Assembly: GCF_949769195.1 (NCBI RefSeq) | Contig: NZ_OX458333.1 | Span: forward strand, 4,188,001-4,252,000 | Direction: 5' to 3' | Source of the DNA: Methylocaldum szegediense | Lineage (GTDB): Bacteria; Pseudomonadota; Gammaproteobacteria; Methylococcales; Methylococcaceae | Length of the DNA stretch: 64,000 nucleotides | Part shown: positions 57,064 through 64,000 of the stretch, piece after piece | How positions within the stretch are numbered: position 1 is the stretch's first letter | Layout of the letters: every line of letters starts with the position of its first letter | The notes under the pieces: generated by a model | Databases searched by the model: none | The model's input: only the letters and a program-made list of their open reading frames with translations | Told to the model about the DNA's origin: nothing | Made by a program: the position numbers and the translations under genes

Positions 57064-57427
57064 GGTATCTCAAGCGCGGATCGTCCGGCGTACCTTCCAG
57101 AATACCTCCGGTTTCTTCGCTCGGACGCCACTGCACCACTTCCTCGATCTTTTTCGCCAATGCGAAGTCCTTGTCCGTGATGCCTTTCGCCGAGTGGGTT
57201 GCGAGTTTGACGATCACGAATGCATAAGAAACGGTCAGATCGGGGTGATGCCAGGCGGCTTCTGCGAGGTGCCCGACCGTATTCACCACCATTAGGGTGG
57301 ATTTCCAGCCGTGAGTCTTGAACTTCCGGCGTATCCAGCCGTTCTCGTAATACCAATGCGGAAGCTCCCGTTTCAGGCGCTCCTCGATTTCTTCCTGAGA
57401 ATAGACCTTTTCTTCTTTCTTGGTCAT
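57050..57427 (-). CDS. 4a-hydroxytetrahydrobiopterin dehydratase (PCD/DCoH)
   Basis: A 125-residue pterin-4a-carbinolamine dehydratase. The catalytic histidines lie in AAWHHPDLTVSYAFV, preceded by MVVNTVGHLAE. The N-terminal LPHWYYENGWIRRKFKTHGW and THSAKGITDKDFALAKKIE match the fold. It dehydrates 4a-hydroxy-tetrahydropterin formed by aromatic amino acid hydroxylases. It is about 15 residues longer at the C-terminus than common bacterial forms (ILEGTPDDPRLRYLKYD). No phenylalanine hydroxylase gene is nearby; molybdopterin-related roles have been proposed for such orphans. Confidence 0.87.
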   Translation of the reverse strand: MTKKEEKVYSQEEIEERLKRELPHWYYENGWIRRKFKTHGWKSTLMVVNTVGHLAEAAWHHPDLTVSYAFVIVKLATHSAKGITDKDFALAKKIEEVVQWRPSEETGGILEGTPDDPRLRYLKYD

Positions 57428-57638
57428 GGCTTATGCCTCCGGGTTGGGAGTCGACCAGAGATTCAGCTTGTTGCTGTCGAACCCGCTTGTCAAGGCCCGC
57501 CGGCTTTGGAGTGAGCATAAGAACAACCGGATGTCTGCGGCATTGACCGGGGTTATCCTGCGATTTACCCTTGCCTTATCGGTCTCTCGGAAAGCGGTAG
57601 CTGCTTGTCCCGAGATTCGCTGGGATAAGGAGTAGACG

Positions 57639-58607
57639 ATGACTACACAAGGTCGAATTCTGGTGACCGGCGCACTCGGCCAAATCGGTTCGGAACTGGT
57701 TCCGGCGCTGAGAGCCCGGTATGGCGAGGACCGCGTGGTGGCAGCCGATATTCGCATGCCTCCTGCCGGAGCGGGCGACGGCTTGTTCGAGCATCTCGAC
57801 TGCACCCAGCTGCGCCAGATTCAGGATGTCGTGCGCCGCTATCGGATCGAGACCATCTATCATTTGGCGGCGCTTCTTTCCGCCGTAGCAGAAGATCGAC
57901 CGCAGGTGGCCTGGAATGTCAATCTGGGCGGTTTGTACCGCGTGCTGGAAGTCGCGCGCCAGTACCGGTGCGCCTTGTTTTTCCCAAGTTCGATCGGGGC
58001 CTTCGGGCCGACTACTCCGCGCATAGCCACGCCGCAGGATACCATCCAGCGCCCGACCACGATCTACGGCATCACTAAGCTGACCGGTGAATTGCTCTGC
58101 GACTACTATTTCCGCCGTTTCGGGGTCGATACGCGAGGCTTGCGGCTGCCGGGCATCATTTCCTATCGCACTCCACCCGGCGGCGGAACCACCGATTACG
58201 CCGTGGACATCTTCTACCACGCGATCCGTTATCGCCATTACACCTGCTTTCTCCGTGCCGACACCCGTCTCGACATGATGTACATGCCGGACGCCATCCG
58301 GGCCATGATGATGCTGATGGAAGCCGATGCCGCCAGTTTGAAGCACCGCAACGCGTTCAATGTGACCGCTATGAGCTTTACGCCGAGCGAATTGGCCGCG
58401 GAGATCCGGAAGATCGTTCCGGATTTCGTGATTGACTACGAGATCGACCCCGTACGCCAGGAAATTGCCGATTCCTGGCCGCAATCCCTGGACGATAGTG
58501 CGGCGCGGGAGGAGTGGGGTTGGCTGCCGCACTACGACATCGCGCGAATGACGAGCGATATGCTCGAGAAGATTCGAGCCAAACTGCAAAGCGCGGCAAG
58601 CGCTTAA
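57639..58607 (+). CDS. SDR-type L-threonine 3-dehydrogenase
   Basis: A 322-residue short-chain dehydrogenase of the UDP-galactose-epimerase-like group. The NAD loop is VTGALGQIGSELV (about 8-20) and the catalytic Tyr-x3-Lys is in IYGITKLTGELL. The PGIISYRTPPGGGTTDYAV stretch and CFLRADTRLDMMYMPDAI are particular to threonine dehydrogenases of this type. It oxidises threonine to 2-amino-3-ketobutyrate. The kbl gene follows by 15 bases, completing threonine breakdown. An ordinary sugar epimerase is unlikely given these motifs. Confidence 0.87.
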   Translation: MTTQGRILVTGALGQIGSELVPALRARYGEDRVVAADIRMPPAGAGDGLFEHLDCTQLRQIQDVVRRYRIETIYHLAALLSAVAEDRPQVAWNVNLGGLYRVLEVARQYRCALFFPSSIGAFGPTTPRIATPQDTIQRPTTIYGITKLTGELLCDYYFRRFGVDTRGLRLPGIISYRTPPGGGTTDYAVDIFYHAIRYRHYTCFLRADTRLDMMYMPDAIRAMMMLMEADAASLKHRNAFNVTAMSFTPSELAAEIRKIVPDFVIDYEIDPVRQEIADSWPQSLDDSAAREEWGWLPHYDIARMTSDMLEKIRAKLQSAASA

Positions 58608-58622
58608 CGATGAGGTGACGTT

Positions 58623-59861
58623 ATGGCCATGGAGCGAATGGAGGCTCTTTTGAAGCAGGAATTGGCGCAGCTGGAGCGGTCCGGCATGCGCAAGAGCCGG
58701 GAAGCGATCATTACCGGCGTGGTACCGCCGCGGGAGGGGCGCGGCGTCCGCTACTTGCTGCAAGGAGAGGGAGACCGCCCGTTTCTCCGCATGAATTCCA
58801 ACGGCTATCTGGGACTTGCGCTACACCCGGAGGTGGTGAAGGCTGAGGAGGAGGGTGCCAGGGCCTACGGCGCCGGTCCGGGAGCGGTGCGCTTCATCAG
58901 CGGAACCTACGAGCCGCATGTGCGGCTGGAGCAGCGTCTGGCCGAGTTCCACGGGCGCGAGGCGGCGATGCTGTTCAGCTCAGCTTATGCGACCGTAATG
59001 GGCGTCTTGCCGACGCTGATCAGTGCCGAAACTGCGGTGCTTAGCGACGAGTTGAACCACAATTGCATCATCAACGCCATTCGCTTGGCGCGTCCGAAGG
59101 AGAAGTTCGTATATGAACATCTGAACGTCGATCAGGCCGAGACGTTCTTGCGGCAGGCGGCCGAATCGTGCCGGCGCGGCATTATCGTGACCGACGGCAT
59201 TTTCAGCATGCGCGGCGACCATGCGCCGCTCAAGGAACTGCTGGCGCTGGCCAGGACTTATGACGAAAAGTTTGCCGAAGGGGTGATCGTCGTCGTCGAC
59301 GATTCCCACGGCGTCGCCGCTTTCGGGAAAACCGGCCGGGGAGTCGAAGAGTATACCGAGTGTGGGCACGTGGATGTATTGATCGGCACATTGGGAAAGG
59401 CTTTCGGCGTCAACGGCGGGTATGTCGTCGGGAGTTCGCTTTTGATCGATTATTTACGCGAAAAAGCGCCGCTTTATATCTATTCGAACCCGATCACGCC
59501 TGGCGAAGCGGCCGCCGGCGTGAAAGCCGTCGAGATCGTGTCCGGCCCGGAAGGGCTACAGCGGCTCGAGCGTTTGCGAGAATTGACCGCTAAGTTTCGG
59601 CAAGGTCTGAGAGATGTGGGTTTCGAAACGCTTTCCGGGGAGCACCCGGTCGTTCCCTTAATGCTCAGGGATACTGAAAAGACCCGAAGTATGGTTCTTT
59701 ATCTTCGCCAGCGGGGCATTCTGGCGACCGGTATTGTCTACCCGGTGGTGCCGCGCGGCGACGAAGAAATCCGGTTTCAGGTCTCCGCAGACCATACTGC
59801 GGCGGATCTCGACGAGGTGTTAAACGTACTGGGCGAGTCCAAGGACATGCGTGCGTCGTGA
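58623..59861 (+). CDS. kbl: 2-amino-3-ketobutyrate CoA ligase (glycine C-acetyltransferase)
   Basis: A 412-residue alpha-oxoamine synthase. NSNGYLGLALHPEV, GAGPGAVRFISGTYEPHVRLE, LSDELNHNCIINAIRLAR and IVVVDDSHGVAAFG are family blocks, and the PLP Lys is in IGTLGKAFGVNGGYV. It splits 2-amino-3-ketobutyrate with CoA into glycine and acetyl-CoA. It is paired with the dehydrogenase upstream. The family also includes BioF and ALAS, so the assignment relies partly on that pairing; the length is slightly above E. coli Kbl (398). Confidence 0.88.
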   Translation: MAMERMEALLKQELAQLERSGMRKSREAIITGVVPPREGRGVRYLLQGEGDRPFLRMNSNGYLGLALHPEVVKAEEEGARAYGAGPGAVRFISGTYEPHVRLEQRLAEFHGREAAMLFSSAYATVMGVLPTLISAETAVLSDELNHNCIINAIRLARPKEKFVYEHLNVDQAETFLRQAAESCRRGIIVTDGIFSMRGDHAPLKELLALARTYDEKFAEGVIVVVDDSHGVAAFGKTGRGVEEYTECGHVDVLIGTLGKAFGVNGGYVVGSSLLIDYLREKAPLYIYSNPITPGEAAAGVKAVEIVSGPEGLQRLERLRELTAKFRQGLRDVGFETLSGEHPVVPLMLRDTEKTRSMVLYLRQRGILATGIVYPVVPRGDEEIRFQVSADHTAADLDEVLNVLGESKDMRAS

Positions 59862-60202
59862 TCGATCCCGCGATCGCGGGATCCCGGCGCGAGGCGTGCG
59901 ACGACCTGTGCTCGACGGATGAGTCAGACAAGCAAGCCCGAGACTTAATGGGCGTCGGGCTGCGAGTCGACACGGAGAGTTCGGGTTGTATTATCATTGC
60001 TTATGGAGCGGCACGGAAAATGACGGGGTAGACGTTTTACCGCCCCATAAACCCAAGCCCCACGGGCTCCTGACATCCATAGTTGAGGGAACCACTTCAA
60101 AACACGCCGAAATCTTGGACGAGCCGGGCAGCCCATGCTGCACCGAAGCTTCGGCGGAGACGTTTGGGATTACTAAGACTAAACACTTAATGGGAAAGAC
60201 CT
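59862..60202. other. Intergenic region without a supported gene
   Basis: About 340 bases before the hibernation factor gene. Short frames on both strands lack support. No clear promoter or RNA gene was recognised. Confidence 0.45.
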
Positions 60203-60565
60203 ATGCAAGTACCACTAGAGATTACGTTCCGAGGAGTTCCTCATTCCGACGCCGTTGAAACCCGCATTCGGGAAAAAGCCGCCAAATTGGAGCAGTTCTG
60301 CGATCACATCATAAGCTGCAAAGTCGCTGTCGAAGCGGAGCATCATCATCAGCATCAAGGTAATCTCTATAAAGTCAGGATCGATTTGAACGTACCGCAG
60401 AAACAAATCGTGGTCAGCCGCGATCATCACGACAAACAGGCGCACGAGGATGTCTACGTCGCTTTACGCGATGCTTTCGACGCTGCAAAGCGCCAGCTTG
60501 AGGAATATGTCCGTATCCAGCGCGGTGAAGTCAAGAACCATAGAGTTTCGTCCGCCGCACTCTGA
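60203..60565 (+). CDS. Ribosome hibernation promoting factor HPF/RaiA family
   Basis: A 120-residue protein starting with ATG at 60203 after GGGAAAGACCT. The beta-alpha-beta fold is visible as VPLEITFRGVPHSDAVETRI, CKVAVEAEHHHQHQGN, YKVRIDLNVPQKQIVV and DVYVALRDAFDAAKRQLEEY. It lacks the long C-terminal domain of dual-domain HPF and is close to short HPF or YfiA in size. It would bind the 30S decoding region in stationary phase. It stands alone, not behind rpoN as in many relatives. Confidence 0.87.
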   Translation: MQVPLEITFRGVPHSDAVETRIREKAAKLEQFCDHIISCKVAVEAEHHHQHQGNLYKVRIDLNVPQKQIVVSRDHHDKQAHEDVYVALRDAFDAAKRQLEEYVRIQRGEVKNHRVSSAAL

Positions 60566-60924
60566 TCCGTTGAACGCATAAACGCACGACAATCCGGGGC
60601 GTGAGGAGGTCTGGTCTTCCTTACGCCTCGCCTCTAATTCCGGATTCCACCGAAAATCCTTCTGAATTCTCGACAGCTATCCCATGGCGGAGTGTCGTGG
60701 GGTCACGACATGGACCGCAAGCGTTGCGGTCTAAATAATTTGTAAGTTCTCGGGCCGATACACCGTTACTGAAATGCATTGCGAAACCCGGCCTGCTTCC
60801 CCGTCGCCCGAACAAAGTTGTTCCTTTTTGGCGGTGTGGTTGTCACATGAATTAACGCGGGACTGTCCGGCGGCTTCCCCGAAACCACGTGGCAGTCTTC
60901 GGTGTTATCGGTCGAGGGATTTGC
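60566..60924. other. Intergenic region with two hairpins
   Basis: GGGGCGTGAGGA at 60596-60607 pairs, with G-U pairs, with TCCTTACGCCTC at 60618-60629, a possible end of the hibernation factor transcript. GACCGCAA at 60713-60720 pairs perfectly with TTGCGGTC at 60724-60731. Neither has a T-run. No gene is supported here. Confidence 0.5.
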
Positions 60925-63204
60925 TTAAAGAACGCCTTCTTCGGGATCGAGTTCGCAGAGTCCGCCGACGCAAGCCGGCGTTTGCGCGCCGATAGTCTGG
61001 TCTTCCTTTTCGTAAAGGACGATACGGGAGAAGTCGATTGCCGGCAGGCTGGCCATCCGTGCTTCATATTCCTCTTTGGAGATTTCCTCGTAGGGAGCGA
61101 GCTGGTAGACCGTATCGGTGCGCGGAAGAAAGGATAAGCCGCCCAGCAGTTCCCAGTTCTCGTACAGCCAGTTAGCCGTTCCAATCCATTCATCGGAACC
61201 CACGGAAATCGTCACCGACGGGTTGTGTTCGGTGTAATGCAGCTTGACCGTTTTCCAGTGTTCGAGTTGATCCAAGGCGCTCAGATCGGTGCGGACGATG
61301 GCACCGTCCGGTGCGCGCACCGGGAACTCCAGCACGTAGGTCGTAGCCTGTCCCTCCATATGGCCAACCTCGGGATAATAAGGAAATTTCTGGTCCTTCA
61401 GCATCGCGAACAGCGGATCCGTCGCCGCAATGCGGACGCGCCGGACATAGTACCGGGCATAGCGCGGATGCATGCCGGAGGCGGAGTCGACAAGTTGGGA
61501 AACGGTCCCACTCGGCTTTACGCAGGTAATGGCTGCTGAAGGGTTGATGCCGAAGCGGGCCGCGTATTGGCGGTTGACCTCGATGGCATGTTCACGAAGC
61601 TTCCTCAGCGTTTCGGGCTGCCGCGCGACCCACGAGTCCCATAGACCCGTAATGGAGACGCCCAGCAGCCTTTCCTCTTCACAATTTTTCCGCCATTCGT
61701 CCGAGAGATAGGGGAACTTGGTGAGCATCGACTGATAGGTGCCGAGAATAGTCGCCACCCGAACCTTGTCGAGTAGAGTCTGTTCGGTGTCCTCGGACCG
61801 CGCCACCACCTCGCTCAGATTGCAAAGTTGCTTGGAGCGCAGAACGATTTCCCCGCAGGGATTCGTACCGCTCGTGGCCCAGTGGGGCTCGAACAGCCGC
61901 CAACGCCGCTCCGGCATTTGCCGCGGCAGGTCTCCGCGGTTGAAAAGCCCGCGCTCGCCCGTACCGCTTTTAGCGAGTGCTAGCCACTCTTCGAGAAAAT
62001 CGGTCGCTGTGGGTTTGGCGTCGTAGACCGCCGAATTGTTGGCCATCGCGCGATGCGGATGAGCGATATAAAAATGGCCGGTCTTGGCCGTGCGCATGTC
62101 TGGATCGTCGAAATCAGACAGTGAGATCAAGGCGGAGCGGCGTACTCCACCCATGCTCACCACTTCGCCGATCTTGCAGACGATATCGTGCACATCGATG
62201 TTTCGTAGCCGCTTGCCTTGATTGGCGAGAATGCGGCTGCGGGTATAGTCGAGCACCGCTTTCAAAGGGCCGGGGCCGGAGCTTCGGCCGCCCATGGTGT
62301 GTAGCCTAGCCCCGGCCGGGCGCAGCTCCGAATAATCGAACTCCATATCCTGGCCTTCGAACCAAGTGTGTAGCCCGAGCTTCAAGGCGTCGCACCAGCC
62401 CTCCTTGCTGTCGGCGATCTTATGGACGGGACGTTTGAGACCGCTCTGGCGCTTGATGATAGGGAGCAACTGGATATTCTGGCTTTCGACGGAGAAACCG
62501 ACTCCGGCACCGCACATCAGGAGATACATGATCTCCGCGAGATCGTCCAAATTGGAGGGCGCCAGGTAAGCGCAGTTGTAGGCTGCGACATGTGTCGCAC
62601 GTGCCGCTTTGCCGGCCGACCACATCAGGCGCATGGACGGCATGACGCGTTGCTCGATAATCGCGCTTCGGATCTCTTCGTATTCCCGCGGTGTCAGCCG
62701 GTCGCCGAGGATTTCGTGCATGAAAGCCATATAGCGATCCACCGTTTCCACCCAGGTCTCGCGGCGTCCCTCTTCGTCGATCCAGCGCGAATAAGTGCGA
62801 TAGTAGATGAACTCCCCCAAAGTGCTCGAAAAGTAGCGCTTGCTGTCGTCTGCCAACTGTTTGACTTGCACCGGGACCAGCTTGCCCTTTTCGCGGATTT
62901 GCGCCCTTTGATGGCGGTAGAGAATATAAGCCTTGGCGGTTTTAGGAAAATCCTGAAGGATGAGGGTCTCTTCAACCAGGTCCTGGATTTCTTCGATATG
63001 GGGAAGATGCGTGTCGGGATAGCGCCGATCGAGTTCCACAATTACCGCATCGGAAATTTGTTCCGGATCTCGCGTGAGATCGCCTTCCCCGCTGGCCTGC
63101 ATGGCGCGATAGACCGCATGGCTGATACGCGACGGATCGAAAGCCACGATCCGGCCGTCGCGTTTTCTGACCGCCGAAAACTTGCTCCGCACAGAAGGCG
63201 CCAT
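60925..63204 (-). CDS. nrdJ: Class II adenosylcobalamin-dependent ribonucleotide reductase NrdJ
   Basis: A 759-residue reductase of the ribonucleoside-triphosphate reductase type (Lactobacillus enzyme about 739). An N-terminal ATP-cone domain (about 8-95, VRKRDGRIVAFDPSRISHAV) gives allosteric control. The core has YLLMCGAGVGFSVE, the catalytic-site TSGTNPCGEIVL and CNLSEVV, SGTGERGLFNRG and CVKPSGTVSQLVDSASGMHPRY. A C-terminal thiol pair (TPACVGGLCELDPEEG) reactivates the site. It reduces ribonucleotides using B12 and needs no oxygen. No NrdA or NrdB gene is in the window. Confidence 0.92.
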   Translation of the reverse strand: MAPSVRSKFSAVRKRDGRIVAFDPSRISHAVYRAMQASGEGDLTRDPEQISDAVIVELDRRYPDTHLPHIEEIQDLVEETLILQDFPKTAKAYILYRHQRAQIREKGKLVPVQVKQLADDSKRYFSSTLGEFIYYRTYSRWIDEEGRRETWVETVDRYMAFMHEILGDRLTPREYEEIRSAIIEQRVMPSMRLMWSAGKAARATHVAAYNCAYLAPSNLDDLAEIMYLLMCGAGVGFSVESQNIQLLPIIKRQSGLKRPVHKIADSKEGWCDALKLGLHTWFEGQDMEFDYSELRPAGARLHTMGGRSSGPGPLKAVLDYTRSRILANQGKRLRNIDVHDIVCKIGEVVSMGGVRRSALISLSDFDDPDMRTAKTGHFYIAHPHRAMANNSAVYDAKPTATDFLEEWLALAKSGTGERGLFNRGDLPRQMPERRWRLFEPHWATSGTNPCGEIVLRSKQLCNLSEVVARSEDTEQTLLDKVRVATILGTYQSMLTKFPYLSDEWRKNCEEERLLGVSITGLWDSWVARQPETLRKLREHAIEVNRQYAARFGINPSAAITCVKPSGTVSQLVDSASGMHPRYARYYVRRVRIAATDPLFAMLKDQKFPYYPEVGHMEGQATTYVLEFPVRAPDGAIVRTDLSALDQLEHWKTVKLHYTEHNPSVTISVGSDEWIGTANWLYENWELLGGLSFLPRTDTVYQLAPYEEISKEEYEARMASLPAIDFSRIVLYEKEDQTIGAQTPACVGGLCELDPEEGVL

Positions 63205-63796
63205 GGCGTTACCTCTTGGCTTCCAGCCTACTTCTCAATTGATCGAAAGGCTATACGGGCTGCACGATGTTGTCATCAAGCTTCGAAAGATGCCAATCCG
63301 GAACGTCGCTTTGGTCGCTTTGATAGGCGCCTACGCCCGACACTGGGCTGTTCCTGGGAAGGCGCCAGGTACATCCTCGCGAGACCTTATCCTCGAACAT
63401 CTGTTCGATGGGGTCCAGAGACCGTTTGGACTAACAGCCGGGCGAGGGTATGCGCTGGCGAAATTCTCCCCTCCTTGCCGCGACGTTTGCGATTTGCCGC
63501 GTTTCGGACCTGAAAGTTACGTCCTCGCAAGCTTATCCGACAGGTTAGGGTGAAGGGAGTTTCCGCGGATGGACTTTCCGTTAGGCCTCGAGCGCTGGCG
63601 TGAAACCACATCTTTAAAATCATGCCCATGCCAAGCGCGGCGGTGTTCCAGCTGAGCGCTGCGCGGGGTTATACCTGTTGCGAGATGCTTGAGCACAGGC
63701 CGGGTGCCGAGTCGGTGAGCAAAGGAGCCAAGTGGTTTCAGGGCGAAAGGCGGTTGTCTGCCGCGGAGCATGAGTTGCCGCTGTCGCCGGTACCCA
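63205..63796. other. Intergenic region without a supported gene or riboswitch
   Basis: About 590 bases upstream of nrdJ. I checked the minus strand for a cobalamin riboswitch B12 box and core and found only partial resemblance (near 63335-63375), so none is called. Open frames on both strands lack family features and ribosome binding sites. Confidence 0.45.
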
Positions 63797-64000
63797 TCAA
63801 TTCTCCCGAACAACTCGGCTTCCGGACGCGAGATCGTGCCAGCTACGTGCTTGCGAATCGAACACGATCCAAAGGAAGCCGAGCCCCATCAGACCAAAGG
63901 AGATCAACCCGCACACGAATCGAATCGAAGCCTGACCCCAGGAGATGGGATTGCCGGCTGTCGTGCAGAGGCGAATTTTCCAGGCGCGCATGCCCAGGGT
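63797..64000 (-). CDS. RDD family membrane protein, N-terminus cut by window edge
   Basis: Only the last 67 residues are visible and the frame is open to the window edge. They show the RDD family middle and end: TLGMRAWKIRLCTTAGNPIS, then one membrane helix (FVCGLISFGLMGLGFLWIVFD) and WHDLASGSRVV at the C-terminus. These small membrane proteins carry conserved Arg and Asp residues and may transport small solutes; function is not established here. Confidence 0.8.
   Translation of the reverse strand, partial: TLGMRAWKIRLCTTAGNPISWGQASIRFVCGLISFGLMGLGFLWIVFDSQARSWHDLASGSRVVREN

Noticed and set aside
63335-63375. Partial B12-box-like sequence on the minus strand upstream of nrdJ.
   Set aside because: Only fragments resemble the riboswitch; the core and the paired regions could not be found.
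63517-63813. Minus-strand open frame of 98 codons before nrdJ.
   Set aside because: Overlaps the RDD gene end, basic random-like composition, no start signal.

Overview
The window reads as chromosome of a GC-rich gammaproteobacterium. The gene families and arrangements (pilS-pilR, sucC-sucD, rsd/algQ, yicC, gmk, iscR-type regulator, hflD, parE, B12-dependent nrdJ, SDR threonine dehydrogenase with kbl) fit a Methylococcales-type methanotroph, but no diagnostic gene such as pmo or mxa is present, so that placement is inference. Coding density is high and most genes sit in short runs, many with ATGA or TGATG overlaps. No rRNA, tRNA or CRISPR array was seen.

Layout. (1) 1-10658 is a surface-polysaccharide cluster: two tandem paralogous GT4 glycosyltransferases (the first cut by the window edge), a relic of a four-helix-bundle (23S intervening-sequence type) gene between inverted repeats, a sulfotransferase, two more GT4 enzymes, a GT9 heptosyltransferase-like enzyme, then on the minus strand a GT4 enzyme and an O-antigen ligase/polymerase, and finally msbA. 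(2) 10.9-24.2 kb is core genome: a small membrane protein, pilR and pilS, sucCD, a NUDIX enzyme, an Rsd/AlgQ protein, a stand-alone Ser/Thr kinase, yicC, an alpha/beta hydrolase, small secreted proteins, a cytochrome c lipoprotein and gmk. (3) 24.2-30.66 kb is an accessory island inserted just after gmk: a decayed IS256-type transposase, an AT-richer acyltransferase, two proteins of unknown function on either side of a complete IS21-type element with a 6-bp target duplication, and a homologue of the cyanobacterial fluorescence recovery protein (FRP). (4) 30.66-41.9 kb holds a LOG family enzyme, a fused 5-oxoprolinase, an iron-sulfur set (iscR-type regulator, cysteine desulfurase, iscA, no iscU), and amino-acid genes (alaC-type aminotransferase, hom, a Uma2-like nuclease, thrC). 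(5) 42-50.9 kb holds parE, a ferritin-like protein, argD-argF behind a promoter and hairpin leader, mdh, a metal-binding HMA protein, pncB and an AlkB dioxygenase. (6) 51-60.6 kb holds a CNNM/CorC protein, Hsp20, a DUF1614 membrane protein beside a CDP-archaeol-synthase-like enzyme, a metallophosphoesterase, a MazG-like enzyme, hflD, a pterin dehydratase, a threonine catabolic pair and a ribosome hibernation factor. (7) 60.9-64 kb holds the class II ribonucleotide reductase and a cut RDD membrane protein.

Functional links. Region 1 would build and export an envelope glycan that is probably sulfated. hom and thrC make threonine, while the SDR dehydrogenase and kbl break it down to glycine and acetyl-CoA. 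The most unusual items are the FRP homologue in a window with no orange carotenoid protein, the bacterial CDP-archaeol-synthase-like gene next to DUF1614, the isc set without iscU but with a good IscR-like operator, and the argD promoter followed at once by a terminator-like hairpin.
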